Source: Chara braunii
Lineage: Eukaryota; Streptophyta; Charophyceae; Charales; Characeae
Reading direction: 5' to 3'
Assembly: GCA_003427395.1 (NCBI GenBank)
Contig: BFEA01000013.1
Location: 2,062,896-2,126,895, forward strand
Length of the DNA stretch: 64,000 bases
The notes beneath the pieces were generated by a model that saw only the letters and a program-made list of their open reading frames with translations, was not told the origin of the DNA and ran no database searches. Positions 44,455 to 56,339 of this stretch are shown here, piece by piece. How positions within the stretch are numbered: the stretch's first letter is position 1; each line of letters begins with the position of its first letter. Both the position numbers and the translations under genes were made by a program.

Positions 44455-44656
44455 CACTGTCATGTGTTGCACCTAAGTATGATTGTGGTTGTGTAACACA
44501 ACGACAATCACACACACACATACGCACACATATTTGTGAATGTTATAGCTAAGTCATTGTACTGCAACAACAGAGCGACTTAGCTGCAGCACACACAAGT
44601 GTGTGTGGGTGTGTGTGGGTGTGTGTGTGGGTGTGTGTGTGTGTGTGTGTGTGTGT
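44455..44656. repeat. Paired CA/TG microsatellite unit 1
   Basis: The seed TGTTGCACCTAAGTATGATT with GTGGTTGTGT precedes a CA tract. A palindromic centre (GCTAAGTCATTG...CGACTTAGCTGCAGC) follows, then a TG tract. The whole unit is roughly symmetrical. A similar unit is at 45163-45324. Confidence 0.7.
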
Positions 44657-44845
44657 ATTTCCACAAACCCCAAACTCTCTCTCTCATTCCACAAAGCATA
44701 AAAAAAAAAAAAAAAACTACAAATAGGCCACATAGTAGAAGATGCAAGGTTGTAACACGTTTCTATGGTTAAGCGCTAAGTGCCCATACATCCGTCATCC
44801 ATCGAAGCGGCACACTTGCACAATTTATATATGTATATATATTGT

Positions 44846-45025
44846 CAAAATATATATATTATAGTCCATAAAAGGGAGGAGGGCAAAAAACAACATACAC
44901 ACAGAGTCAACACAGAAGGCTTTACAATCGTCAAAAAATATATATATATTATAGTCCATAAAAGGATGGAGGGCAAAAAGCAACATACTCACAGAGTCAA
45001 CAAAGAAGGCTCCACCAACACGAAA
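44846..45025 (+). repeat. Tandem duplication of about 86 bp
   Basis: GTCAAAATATATATATTATA...GAGGGCAAAAA-CAACATAC...CAGAGTCAAC is repeated once in direct orientation, with a few substitutions. Confidence 0.85.
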
Positions 45026-45162
45026 GCATTGATCACATTCGTCAATGGTCTAAAAGAACTTGGAGAGGAGAGTCCTCTAAGTCGGTTCACAGACCCACAA
45101 GATTAATTGCAACAAGTACAATGACACTGACACTGCTATTCATCCCAAAGGACATGTGCCAC

Positions 45163-45279
45163 CATGTTATGTGCTGCACCTAACTATGATTGTGGTTGTG
45201 TGATTCAGAAACACACACACACACACATTTGTTTATGCTGCAGCTAAGTTATTCTGTTGCTGCAACAGAATGATGCAGC

Positions 45280-45324
<45 letters not shown>
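45163..45324. repeat. Paired CA/TG microsatellite unit 2
   Basis: The seed GTGCTGCACCTAACTATGAT precedes a CA tract, then GCAGCTAAGTTATTC...GATGCAGC and a TG tract. Same architecture as 44455-44656. Confidence 0.7.
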
Positions 45325-45327
<3 letters not shown>

Positions 45328-45359
45328 TGTTTGTGCCTGTCTCACGCACTAATGGGTAA

Positions 45360-45800
45360 TGACCACGTGAAATTTTAGAATGAAAGATTCTGAAGTGGTC
45401 TGAAAACGCTTAAATCGCATAAGGACACTTCATGTCATTTCAGAAGTTTCAGGTGGTTTGGAGGATAAGTTTTATGTTTTTTTTTTTTTTTTTTTACCTA
45501 CTTTTTCAACCACTTCAGGTCATTTCCGGAATTTCAGGTGGGAACCTGAAACCGCCGTAATGACCTGAAGTGGCTGAAGCTTCTGAAACAGGTTTCAGGT
45601 ACCCCCATTCAAATGGTTGGATGAGGGTACCTGAAACCCCTTTTAGAAGCTTCAGCCACTTGAGGCCATTTCATGAATTTCAGGTAGGGACCTGAAACCG
45701 CTGAAGTGGCCGAAGCTTCTGAAAGGTTTTTCGTGAAACCCCTTTCAGAAGCTTCAGCCACTTCATGTCATTTAAGGAGTGTCAGGTGGAGACCGGAAGC
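45360..45800. repeat. Nested inverted repeats of the motif GAAGCTTCAGCCACTT
   Basis: At least five alternating-orientation copies of (T)GAAGCTTCAGCCACTTCA and AATTTCAGGTGGGAACCTGA. They make several overlapping hairpins of about 40-90 bp. No coding capacity. The word CTGAAGTGG is shared with the clusters at 34850 and 36890. Confidence 0.75.
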
Positions 45801-45891
45801 GGCTGAAAGTAACATGTAAATAGTGTTTGTTGTTAACCATCTGTCATCTCGCGGTGTCGTGTATTGATGCACACAGTATCNTTCACACTNA

Positions 45892-45892
45892 N

Positions 45893-45965
<73 letters not shown>

Positions 45966-45967
45966 NA
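45892..45967. repeat. (CA)n microsatellite with ambiguous ends
   Basis: A CA tract flanked by isolated Ns (45881-45892 and 45966-45968). Confidence 0.95.
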
Positions 45968-46048
45968 NTGCCAAACAAACGTACACACGTGTGTGATGCA
46001 ACTACTTGGGTACAACACACACACACATGTGGGGGGGGGGGCGGGGGG

Positions 46049-47873
46049 GGCTGTCTGTGTCTGTCACGGTGTGATGTGCTGCACCGAAATGTGATTGTGC
46101 CTGTGTAATGTGACGCAACAGTCACACACACACACACACACACACACACAACTAAATAGCCACGTGGCGTGATTTCACCCCGCAACCCCCGACCCCTTCC
46201 CTCTACTTCCCCCTTGCCCTTTCCCCTTCCCCCTTTCCTTCTCTCTGCAAGGAATATGAGCGAGAGTGATATACAAAAAAACAAGTTGCAAAATCATNCA
46301 GAAGTTCAGATAGTCATGTAACAAGCAGAGAGCTCAAATGAACCAAGATTTCATCCAAATAAGAGCAATACAATGAACACGTGAGCCAATGTTCAAGGCT
46401 TCAAGCCCTCAGACCACACCAACGCAGTATTCAATGTCTCGCTCCTCTATGTCTGGCGCCCAGCGCCCAGCCTACTCTACTAGTCCTACCTTCGACTTGG
46501 AAGACCAATGTATATGTCGTCAAGACCAATGCCGATTTCCCACATACACCAAGTACGTACTCTCGTCTCCCTCATCACCCCCAGTCCACCCACTTTTGCG
46601 CCTCCTCTCGAAGACCCCCTGTGTCCTCCTCTGCCTACGCGCCCGACAACCCAACTATGGCTGCTAGCGCCCCACTGCCCTGCAACACCCCTCACCTGTC
46701 AGTGCCCGCGCGCACCCCAACCAACAATGTGCATGCAGACACTTGCTTGCGAGCGCAACAACGTGTCCGCATTGCCTGCCTAGGCCAGAATGCCTTCCCT
46801 GGCTGACTCACTTCCTATATGGAAGTGGCAGCTGCTGCTGGACTCCCTGGGCCTGATCGTGGAAGTTTCCAGTAGCTTCTGGTCGGCCCCCGGTGTCTGC
46901 GCCCAGGCCCATCTCGACAGTTGAGGGTTGTCTGTGTGTGTCACGGTGTGATGTGCTGCACCGAGATGTGATTGTGGCTGTGTGATGTGTCGCAACAGTC
47001 ACACACACACACAGACACACACACACACATACACACACAAACACACACACACACACACACACACAAAGAACTAAACAGCCACGTGGCGTGATTTCACCCC
47101 ACAACCCCCGACCCCTTCCCTCTACTTCCCCCTTGCCCTTTCCCCTTCCCCCTTTCCTTCTCTCTGCAAGGAATATGAGCGAGAGTGATATACAAAAAAA
47201 CAAGTTGCAAAATCATGCAGAAGTTCAGATAGTCATGTAACAAGCAGAGAGCTCAAATGAACCAACATTTCATCCAAATAAGAGCAATACAATGAACACG
47301 TGAGCCAATGTTCAAGGCTTCAAGCCCTCAGACCACACCAGTGCAGTATTCAATGTCTCGCTCCTCTCTGTCTGGCGCCCAACGCCCAGCCTACTCAACT
47401 AGTCCTACCTAGCCTACCTACGTTCATGCAACAGGCTAACTTCGACTTGGAAGACCAATGTACATGTCGTCAAGACCAATGCCGACCTCCCACATACACC
47501 AAGTACGTAGTCTCGTCTCCCTCATCACCCCCAGTCCACCCACTTTTGCGCCTCCTCTCGAAGACCCCCTGTGTCCTCCTCTGCCTACTCGCCCGACAAC
47601 CCAACTATGGCTGCTAGCGCCCCACTGCCCTGCAACACCCCTCACCTGTCAGCGCCCACGTGCAACCCAACCAGCAATGTGCATGCAGACACTTGCTTGC
47701 GAGCGCAAGAGCGTGTCTGCGTTGCCTGCCTAGGCCAGAATGCCTTCCCTGGCTGGCTCACTTCCTATATGGAAGTGGCAGCTGCTGCTGGACTCCCTGG
47801 GCCTGGTCGTGGAAGTTTCCAATAGCTTCTGGTCGGCCCCCGGTGTCTGCGCCCAGACCCATCTCGATAGTTG
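46049..47873 (+). repeat. Tandem duplication, unit about 0.9 kb
   Basis: Unit 1 (46049-46928) and unit 2 (about 46929-47873) both run from TGTCACGGTGTGATGTGCTG through a CA tract, ACCCCTTCCCTCTACTTCCC, AAGTTGCAAAATCAT and TCTGGCGCCCA to CATCTCGA-AGTTGAGG. They are nearly identical apart from CA length and a short insertion in unit 2 near 47407. Each unit carries one copy of the dispersed repeat also seen at 3420-4640. Confidence 0.88.
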
Positions 47874-48250
47874 AGGGCCTGGGCCCTTTTCAGTTAGGCA
47901 CACCCACACTCTGAATGTTTGCTGCATTTGCATTGTCCCACAGTGTAGATACAACGACAATGTTGCTTTCTTGTTGGCCCATGGCCACTTTGTGATATAT
48001 CGGCCGCTCAATGTGTGTGCCCAGGGCACAACCACCCGGGCCCTGGGCTCAATTGCCTGGCGCAGCAGCTTCTTCTCGAAGAGCCCAGGGTAAGGCTCAT
48101 GTTGCCCTTCAACCAACTGTTGTGCAGCAACTGTCTGAGACCCGCATTGGAGAATGTTGAGATAAGGGCCTCTGATGAATATTCAGGTCTGCCTTCACTT
48201 AGGCCGACCAGAAGGCTTGTTGGGGGGCCACATTCTAGAACATATGATGA
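47873..48250 (+). repeat. 3' part of the dispersed 1.2-kb repeat
   Basis: Extends the second unit with GGGCCTGGGCCC, AACCACCCGGGCCCTGGGCT, AACCAACTG and ATATTCAGGTCTGCCTTCAC. These match 4060-4400. Confidence 0.65.
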
Positions 48251-48282
48251 TGCCTAGGGCCCCCCTGCGAACACATTCTTAA

Positions 48283-48283
<1 letters not shown>

Positions 48284-48357
<74 letters not shown>
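48284..48357. repeat. (CT)n microsatellite at gap edge
   Basis: CT tract running into the N gap. Confidence 0.95.
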
Positions 48358-48827
48358 NNNNNNNNNNNNNNNNNNNNNNNNNNNNNNNNNNNNNNNNNNN
48401 NNNNNNNNNNNNNNNNNNNNNNNNNNNNNNNNNNNNNNNNNNNNNNNNNNNNNNNNNNNNNNNNNNNNNNNNNNNNNNNNNNNNNNNNNNNNNNNNNNNN
48501 NNNNNNNNNNNNNNNNNNNNNNNNNNNNNNNNNNNNNNNNNNNNNNNNNNNNNNNNNNNNNNNNNNNNNNNNNNNNNNNNNNNNNNNNNNNNNNNNNNNN
48601 NNNNNNNNNNNNNNNNNNNNNNNNNNNNNNNNNNNNNNNNNNNNNNNNNNNNNNNNNNNNNNNNNNNNNNNNNNNNNNNNNNNNNNNNNNNNNNNNNNNN
48701 NNNNNNNNNNNNNNNNNNNNNNNNNNNNNNNNNNNNNNNNNNNNNNNNNNNNNNNNNNNNNNNNNNNNNNNNNNNNNNNNNNNNNNNNNNNNNNNNNNNN
48801 NNNNNNNNNNNNNNNNNNNNNNNNNNN
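48358..48827. other. Assembly gap (470 N)
   Basis: N run between a CT tract and a CA tract (48834-48912). Confidence 1.
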
Positions 48828-48914
<87 letters not shown>

Positions 48915-49604
48915 TACACAACGGTCATGCCATTGGGTGTCCATGGCTGAGTGAGTGTATAGAGTGGGTTTTATCATAAACTTTTATGACTTGTCAGATT
49001 AGTTTCTTAATACTTACTATCGTTCTTGTCAGGAATTTGGGCCGAAAGTCTGTTAGGCTGGTGTGAGTAAAGTCGATCACTTTAATCAGGGGTATTACTA
49101 ACTCTGGGTGATGTGGTGAGTCCTTATCCATCAGTCAAATTCATCCTGGGCAGACTGTCGGGGTGATGAGTCAGTGAAAGTCCGAGGAAACGGTCTGTCA
49201 CGGTCAAGTTTTTTTTTTTGAAAGGGCAAAGAACTTCAGATATCATCATTAAGATGACTGGCCACAGTTATGCTTCTTTTTTAGTGTATAGCAAATATGA
49301 CCAAAAAAAAAAAAAAAAAAAAAAAAGGACGAAAACAATAAAAGAAAGACAGAAAACAGAAAAAAAAAAGGGGCTGGAAAAATCGGTTGGGAAAGAAGAC
49401 CCTGTTAGTCTTGACTCTAGACCGACTCTGTGAAATGACGTGACAGTTGCAGAGCACATGATAATTTTTTTTTTCCTTTCTCTCTCTCTCTCACACACAC
49501 ATAAAAATAAAAATAAAAATGACCTTAGTCCGACTCTGAAATTCTATGAGACCTGCAGAGTAAATGGGGGCTTTTGTTTTCCTTTTTCTGTTTTTTTGGT
49601 TCCT

Positions 49605-49664
49605 TATTAAACTGATCAGAACAGATACAACACTTGATCTTAGCCAAAAGGCCAAGAAAGGCAT
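49605..49664 (-). pseudogene. Truncated U2 snRNA sequence (first ~60 nt)
   Basis: The minus strand from 49664 reads ATGCCTTTCTTGGCCTTTTG, then GCTAAGATCAAGTGTTGTAT and CTGTTCTGATCAGTTTAATA. This follows the highly conserved 5' end of U2 snRNA, including the branch-point-pairing segment (GTGTTGTA; usual form GTGTAGTA). Similarity stops after TTTAATA; the Sm site and 3' stem-loops are absent. Upstream no plant-type snRNA element (TCCCACATCG) is seen. A U2 pseudogene, or the head of a retroposed chimera. Confidence 0.82.
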
Positions 49665-49669
49665 AAGTC

Positions 49670-50844
49670 GGAGCTTTACGGCGCAAATGAAATACCGTTA
49701 CTTTTAACGTTATTAAAAAAAAATGATGTTGCCGCGTGGCGCGGGCATATGTCGTGATTTCACCCCACAACCCCCAAACCCTTTCCCCCTATGGCGGACC
49801 AACCAGTTGTGGTGCTCCGCCTTGGATAGAGATGGAGATGGAGGATGAAGGGGGAGCGAGATGGCACACCGCAGCTCCCACGCTAGACTCCAACGCACGT
49901 ATTCCCAAAATGTGTCACTGTAGAATGATATAAAAAACAGACAACAGTTGGGGTATACTCCAACGGACTGACGGGACTGGACTGGACTGGCTGGTGCCGA
50001 CAGAGGTCACGGTCTGGACTGGAGTACCCCGAATACAACACAGGCCTGTGAGAACAGGCCAAGGGGCTGGTCTCACAGGCCAACCAGAGGTCCGCTACAC
50101 GATCCTCGACCTGTGATGGATCGCCTAGATACAAGCACGCTTCCGCCAAGAAGAGGAACTCTACCAAAGAAAAAAAAAACCCGAGGAGTCTAGGATGTGG
50201 AGCAAGCTCCATACTGAGTCCATGCGATGCAACCTAGGATAGAAAATGTCACAAAAACAGCAATGTCACAGCTAACAGCCTAAGTGAAAGGAGAAGTAAC
50301 TAACTAGGATATACATCATAGGAAAGCAGAAAGTAATGACAACTAGATTCTAGAATGTTGGAGGCAGTAGAACAGCAAAAGCAGAACAACTAAATCCTAG
50401 AAATTTCAGAGGCAGTAGCCTCAGTCTGAGAGCAACAACAAGACAATCATATGTCATAGGAGGAGTATGTTGCAAACCAAAGGGTGGGGTGACGAATGCA
50501 GCCTAGGGGTCGATAAACTCCTAAGGGCATCCACACATAATGACAGGGAGACAATGTCATCAAGCTCAATGAGGGTAGGGAACTGGAAGCGAGCCGAATC
50601 AATGACCCTAACAGATAGACCATCAGGGCGGGTAATGCTCGACTAAAGGGGTAACCCCTATGGAAGGTCGACCATGCAAGGGAATAACCATTGAGGCCGG
50701 GGCAAATCGGTGAGAAAATTTCGAGAGTATGCGCGCATGTTGTTATGACACACGCTATGATGGTTCGGATCGGTAGTAATACCCTCTGACCAAGAAGGTC
50801 GAGGAGTTGACTAGGTTAGTGTTGTACCAGGGACATCTACGACT
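49670..50844. other. No gene recognised
   Basis: 49730-49800 shares CACGTGGCG/GTGATTTCACCCCACAAC with 46160 and 47080. The rest shows no recognised element or exon. Confidence 0.4.
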
Positions 50845-51268
50845 GTGGCCGCGACACTAAGGGTCACGGTGGGGAAAACACTCAAGTGGCGGGCAAAGAG
50901 GCCCGCGACACTTAGGAGTCGCGGAAAGAATTTGGGTAATAGGTCGGCCGATACCACACCAAACTGAGGTAAATGCGCCGAGTACTCGAGGCTGATACAA
51001 TCGGCAATTTCAGAGGACCAGTACCGGTAAGGAGACAGGTACCAGCCCTAAGACTTGGGCTGGTACCTGTCTACTTACCGGTACTAGTCCTCTGAAATCG
51101 CCAATTGTGTCTTCTAATCGGCCTCAAGTACTCGGCGCATTTACCTCAGCTTGGTGTGGTATCGGTCGACCTGTTACCCAAGTTCTTTCCGCGGCTCCTA
51201 AGTGTCGCAGGCCTCTTTGCCCGCCACTTGAGTGTTTTCCCCACCACGACCCTTAGTGTCGCGGCCAC
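50845..51268. repeat. Long near-perfect palindrome (arms ~204-212 bp, 8-base loop)
   Basis: The left arm (50845-51048, GTGGCCGCGACACTAAGGGT ... GACAGGTACCAGCCC) is inverted in the right arm (51057-51268, GGGCTGGTACCTGTC ... ACCCTTAGTGTCGCGGCCAC). Only scattered mismatches and small indels separate them. Transcription would give a long hairpin RNA. No transposase and no terminal repeat hallmarks other than the symmetry itself. Confidence 0.9.
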
Positions 51269-52200
51269 AGCTAAGAACCAGCCCTTCGGGCCTTCCGATT
51301 AATCAAGTAACCTTGTGGGTCATACACACACTCAAGCCCACAAGCGCATGCAGACCAGCAACACGCACAGGATTGGGTTGGGGCTCAGGCCACTGGATAG
51401 AACCGAGCCCCGATGTTACACTTATACCTGAGTTGCTCTTGTATTAAATGAAGTTGGAGCTAACTTAGTAGGATTTGGTATGAATTGGGATTCAGGTGAT
51501 TTGGGGATCGAATCCATCTGACCTCAATCTATCTCTTTTTGCTTTTTCCAAACCTCAACTTTAGCCCCACGTTCGGACGACTGGGGCTTGATCCCGTGAC
51601 CTGAGGGTTAGAAGTCGTTGGACGAGGAGACTTTAGGCTCGTCCCCGTAGCAGTAGCTGACAGTTGGCACGGTGGGGAGGTTGGAAGTTAGATCTGCCTC
51701 TATTTATTTATTTTGATTTTATTTTGTTGTTTTAATACTAGTTAGATTCGTCCCGTGATTGCTCATTTTGAATCCAACCCCGAAACCAGGGCGAATTCGT
51801 CCTAAGCCGTTCGCTTCCGCAGAAGGTTGGTCGTGTGTCGCCGACTACCAACCGCGCGGGACTACGGTACCGCGAGGTGAGTACTCACCAAGCTGCGGGA
51901 GGCAGGGCACAGTGAGGAGAACGAGAGGGGCATTTCAGGGAAAAGCAGAAGAAGAAGAAGGAGAAAAGAGAAGGGGAGGAGCAGACAAGCACGCTGGTGT
52001 GGAGGCGAGCTAGCGAGAGAGAGCGAAGCATGAGCAAGAGTGCTAGTAAGGAAGCACGCTAGCGGAAGGACGCAAACAGATTCCGCCGTAAGCGGGGAAG
52101 GCTGCACTCGATCGCGACCAAGAAGGAGAAGGCGAAGGAGAGGAGGAGAAAGGAGAAGAGGAAGGAGAAGGAGATGAGGAGAGAGGAGAAAAGGAAGAAG
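51269..52200. other. No gene recognised; one B-box-like motif
   Basis: On the minus strand GGGATCAAGCCCC (51583-51595) resembles a tRNA B-box, but no convincing A-box lies at the right distance. From 51900 on, the plus strand is purine-rich (GAAGAAG, GGAGGAG). Confidence 0.35.
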
Positions 52201-53489
52201 AGGGAGAGGAGGCAAACGAAGAAAAGAGGCAACTTACCTGATATTTGACCAGCTCGTTGTGCCAGTCAGGATCTGCATACCGAGGTGCAGGCAAACAAGC
52301 GAGGTAACAAGCAGGGATGTGAGACTGGCGCGAGCTAGACAAGGGACGATCGATCGAGGGTTGTGGAGAACGGAAGGGGGAAACCAAGCAAAGTGAGGAA
52401 ACGAGATTGAGAAAGGAGAAAACGGAGGAGGAAGAAGAAACGAGGAAAGGAAAAAGTACGAAAGGAAAGAGGAGGAAGAGAACGAGGACTCACCTTGAAC
52501 AACTGGAGGAGGCGTCTCGACGAGGAACTTGAGAGGGATCATTCCGCGACCTCCGGGTGATTGAGCCACGAGCAGCTAAGGCTAAGGTACGTCTATTTGC
52601 CTCCCTTATAACTTTAATCTATTTTCATTAATTTTAATACTCCTAAATATATTTATACATAAATATACGTATGCTTCTATCGATATGACGAGCAAGATGG
52701 AATGCATCAACCGATAAACATGGGAAACGACACTATCACTACATGTGTATAAGTATAGGAGAGAGAAAGAGAGCGCAAGTGGGGATCGTGAAGAAGCACG
52801 CAAAGAGGAAAGAAGAAGAAGAAGGAGAAAGAACGGGACAGTACGAGAAGACCGCTCGGAGGAAGAAGAAAGCGCGAAGAAGAAGAAGAAGAAGAAGAAG
52901 AAGAGGAAGGAGGAAAGAGACGAAGGGCGAATTACCTGTCGTCCGCCCGGCTCGTGTGGTGGGATGCGAGCTTGTGCTTGTCGTACCCTGACCTTTGGTC
53001 GTGTATGTTGCACATTGTGAGGGATCATCGTGCAGAGCAGGGAGCAGCGAGTTATGACGATGACAACGTCAACGAGGGAGCGAGATAGAGAACAGGTAAG
53101 TTTTCAATCTCGCGGTTGGCATTATGACACTCCCACAGATAGGATGAGCAAAATCGTACGAATCTACTGCTATTATATGGAAACATGTGTGTGTGAATCG
53201 CCCGACCAGTTGTATCGTACTTCGATCGATCAGCGAGCAAAAGCGGATAAATCTACCGCTAGAACATAAATGTATAAACTACTGTGCACATGTATGTGTG
53301 GGCGTGTATGTATGTGTGTGTGTGTGTGCGTGTGTGTGTGTATGTGTTAGACAGAGAGAGAGGGAGAGCGAGAGAGCACTCACCTCAATAGAAGAAAGGA
53401 GACCGATTGCCGACCCCGAACGTAACGCACCCTCGCCATAACTGTCACGGACTGAAAAGGATGGTTACTATACATCCATTATTTATTAT

Positions 53490-53512
53490 TAATATTAATA
53501 TAATAATATTAC

Positions 53513-53560
<48 letters not shown>
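53490..53560. repeat. (ATT)n microsatellite
   Basis: ATT/TTA tract of about 60 bp; a similar degenerate tract is at 57570-57650. Confidence 0.95.
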
Positions 53561-54114
53561 AGTGATTCGATATTAGCTACGGTTTTGCTATGAAATACTA
53601 AAGAATGAGAGCGGTGGGGGAAGCGAGAGTAGAGGGGATGGCGAGCGGGATAGCAAGGAGAAGGGAAGGCGCACGTAGGAATATCACAACTACCAGTAGC
53701 ATGAGAGGAAGATGGAAAGGAGAGAGAGAAAGATGATGAGGGAGTGAGAGCACATACCTGGTAATCGCGATGGTCAGCATGAGACGACATCTTCAAGTAC
53801 TTCGGTTCTGCTGTTGAAGTTGGCAGTTGCATTGTCTAGTAGTAGTTGTGTGATTGTAGGCTGGACGCTGATCGCCAAAATAGAAGGAGGGACTCTGAAC
53901 ACCTGTGACGGCGGTCATCAGGAAAGGAGATTCTTATGTGGGTAGACGAGGTCTGATGAGAGGGAGAAGATACGTACCTGGAGTATGCTGCTGGTCGACG
54001 TTGGTGTTGAAGCCACGTACACTGGTCTTCGGCTTCAGAGTGATCAAGTTGCAAGGATGTAGATAGGCTAGATAGGCTGAGTAGGATAGGTTAGGCGTTG
54101 GGCGCCAGACAGTG

Positions 54115-55080
54115 GGTGCGACATTGGATACATTGTTGGTGTCACCAGCGAGTGGCGAGATTGATATTCGAGTTCATTATATTGCTCTTATTTGTATGAT
54201 ATCTTGGTGCATTGAGCTCTGCTGGGTTCGTGATTATCTGAGCTACTTCGTGATTTCGCCACTTGGATTTCTGTATATCCCTCTCGTCCACTTTCCTTGC
54301 GATAGTATTATCATTTTTTATTTTATTTTATTACTATTATTATTGTTATTAATTTCTTGCCCTTACCACCCCTCCTGATTTGATGGTTCATGTGAACCGC
54401 GTGCCTGGTCAGATCCATGGCTAGGTTCACACAAGCTGCCCTGGAGCAAGGCCGAAACTAAGCAGGGCCCTTTAGACGGAGAGGAGAGTCTTAGGACGTC
54501 TCAGTTGTCCTAGCACACACCTGTTGTATCGAGTCATATCTCGGTCGTTGGAGCCTGCCAACGTTGACATCAATTACTGTTGTGCTGCGGTGAAGCAGTA
54601 TTTGACTGACGTCATCATATCTGGTTGTGTTTAGGGCCAGATACAGCTGGTTCGGTGAGGCGGAATCGAAATCCGTTTACATTAGGGACGGAAACAGAGA
54701 GAGAGAGGGAGAGAGAGAGAGAGAGTTCTTCTTCTTCCATCTCTAAGTCCACCCTCTCTCCCTCACCCTCTCGCTACCTGGCCTTTCAGCATCTATAGAC
54801 TACGAAAGAGAGAGAGAGATGGAGAGAGATTTGTGATTTGACGACATTCGGATTCAGACTCGACGTTCGGACTGAGACAGTGGATGAGGGATTATTTGGG
54901 CCTATATCGAAGACTTGGTGTTGACTACATTCCCATCTTTCCCCTCTTCTTCGTCTGATTTCCCTCCTCGTCTGTGAATGTTGGGGACTGACGCATTCCT
55001 CATGTGTGAGCGTCAAGGCCCTTCACATCCTACGATGATGATGATATATGTTTGGTTTGCATTACAACGTTGATTGGTCT
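54115..55080. other. No gene recognised
   Basis: Unique-looking sequence with a short GA tract (about 54700-54725). A GGCCGAAACTAAGCAGGGCC motif near 54450 recalls 5S rRNA but is not supported by flanking sequence. Confidence 0.4.
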
Positions 55081-56339
55081 AATCATAGGTATTCTAGTCT
55101 TTCAATGCGCTATCATGTAATATGTGAGAGAGGTCGGTTCTTGTTTTAATCTGCACCACTTCGGTATGCGACATGCACCGTGTCACACAAATGCACAGTG
55201 ACACATACGTGGTGACAGTCACACAGTGTGAGACACACATATAGTGAAACATAGTGGCATTGTGACATACGCGGTGACACACAGATACACAGTCACACTG
55301 AGAAACACACAGTGATATACACAGAGACACACAAAGAAGACATGAGGTAGAGACATACACAGAAGAGAGAGAAAGAGAGGGAGAGATGAGGGTGATGATG
55401 TGAGGGCATATACCTGGTATTGATGATAGTCTGTACGGGTCGACGTCTTCACAAACTTCGGATTTGCCGTGGACGACAGCCGTGGTACTTTCATGTCGTA
55501 TGACGACAATAGCCATAGGGTACTAGGCAGGGCGTTGAGATTCAATGAAGAGGGGAAGGTTCAAGGTACTTATGTTAAGAATGGCGGGGTAAGCACTGTG
55601 ACGTTCGGAGCCAGAACTTTGATTCTCCTTTAGTGATACACCAGTGCAATTCTGCTTTCTGGACTTCTTGGCTTCCAATGAGATTCTGCAATCGGAAACC
55701 TGTCTTTTCCCCACTAATTGTCATTATAATTTTATTTTTATTTTTATTTTTTTTGGTGAGTATCAATCTTGAATGAGGGAAGTTCAGTAAGTGTGAACCA
55801 TCAACTCTTGCTGATTACGTTCCAACCCCTTGTCCTCAGTGCCTGTCACTCCTGCTGATCGAGTAGTCTGGTGCAGTGCGTGGATCGCCGTGATCTCAGC
55901 AGTGCACTGTTGGGAGTGTTGTGTAAAGATTCGTTGAACTCTGACACTGAGAAGGAAGCGAGGAAGAGGTAGACGAAGTGGAAGAAGAAAGGGAAAAGCA
56001 AAGAGGGAGGGGGTGGAGAAAAGAAGTCAAGGCAGTTGGGTGCCCAGACGGACAGACACAACCAAACAGGCAAACAAACAGACATACACGCAAACACACA
56101 GGGACACATACACAGTTACGCAGATACGCAGTGACAGACACACAATAACACGGTGTCACACATACCCAGTGACACAAACAGTGATACATACATACGGGCA
56201 ATAAGACAAGAAAGAGAGAGAGAGAGGGAGCAGAAGACAGACTCTTAAGCAGGTTGTGGTGATACTTACCTGTTCAACGTTGTACTCGTGATCTGAGAGC
56301 TGGCGCTGGTTGAACCAGGCCAGGATCTGTTGTTATACG

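Noticed and set aside
45768-46284. Cysteine-valine rich frames
   Set aside because: Products of CA/TG microsatellites.
48235-48928. Frames of more than 220 codons across 48.2-48.9 kb
   Set aside because: They consist mostly of undetermined residues from the N gap plus CA and CT tracts.
54380-54500. 5S rRNA-like word GGCCGAAACTAAGCAGGGCC
   Set aside because: The internal control region and the rest of the 5S sequence are not present at the expected distances.
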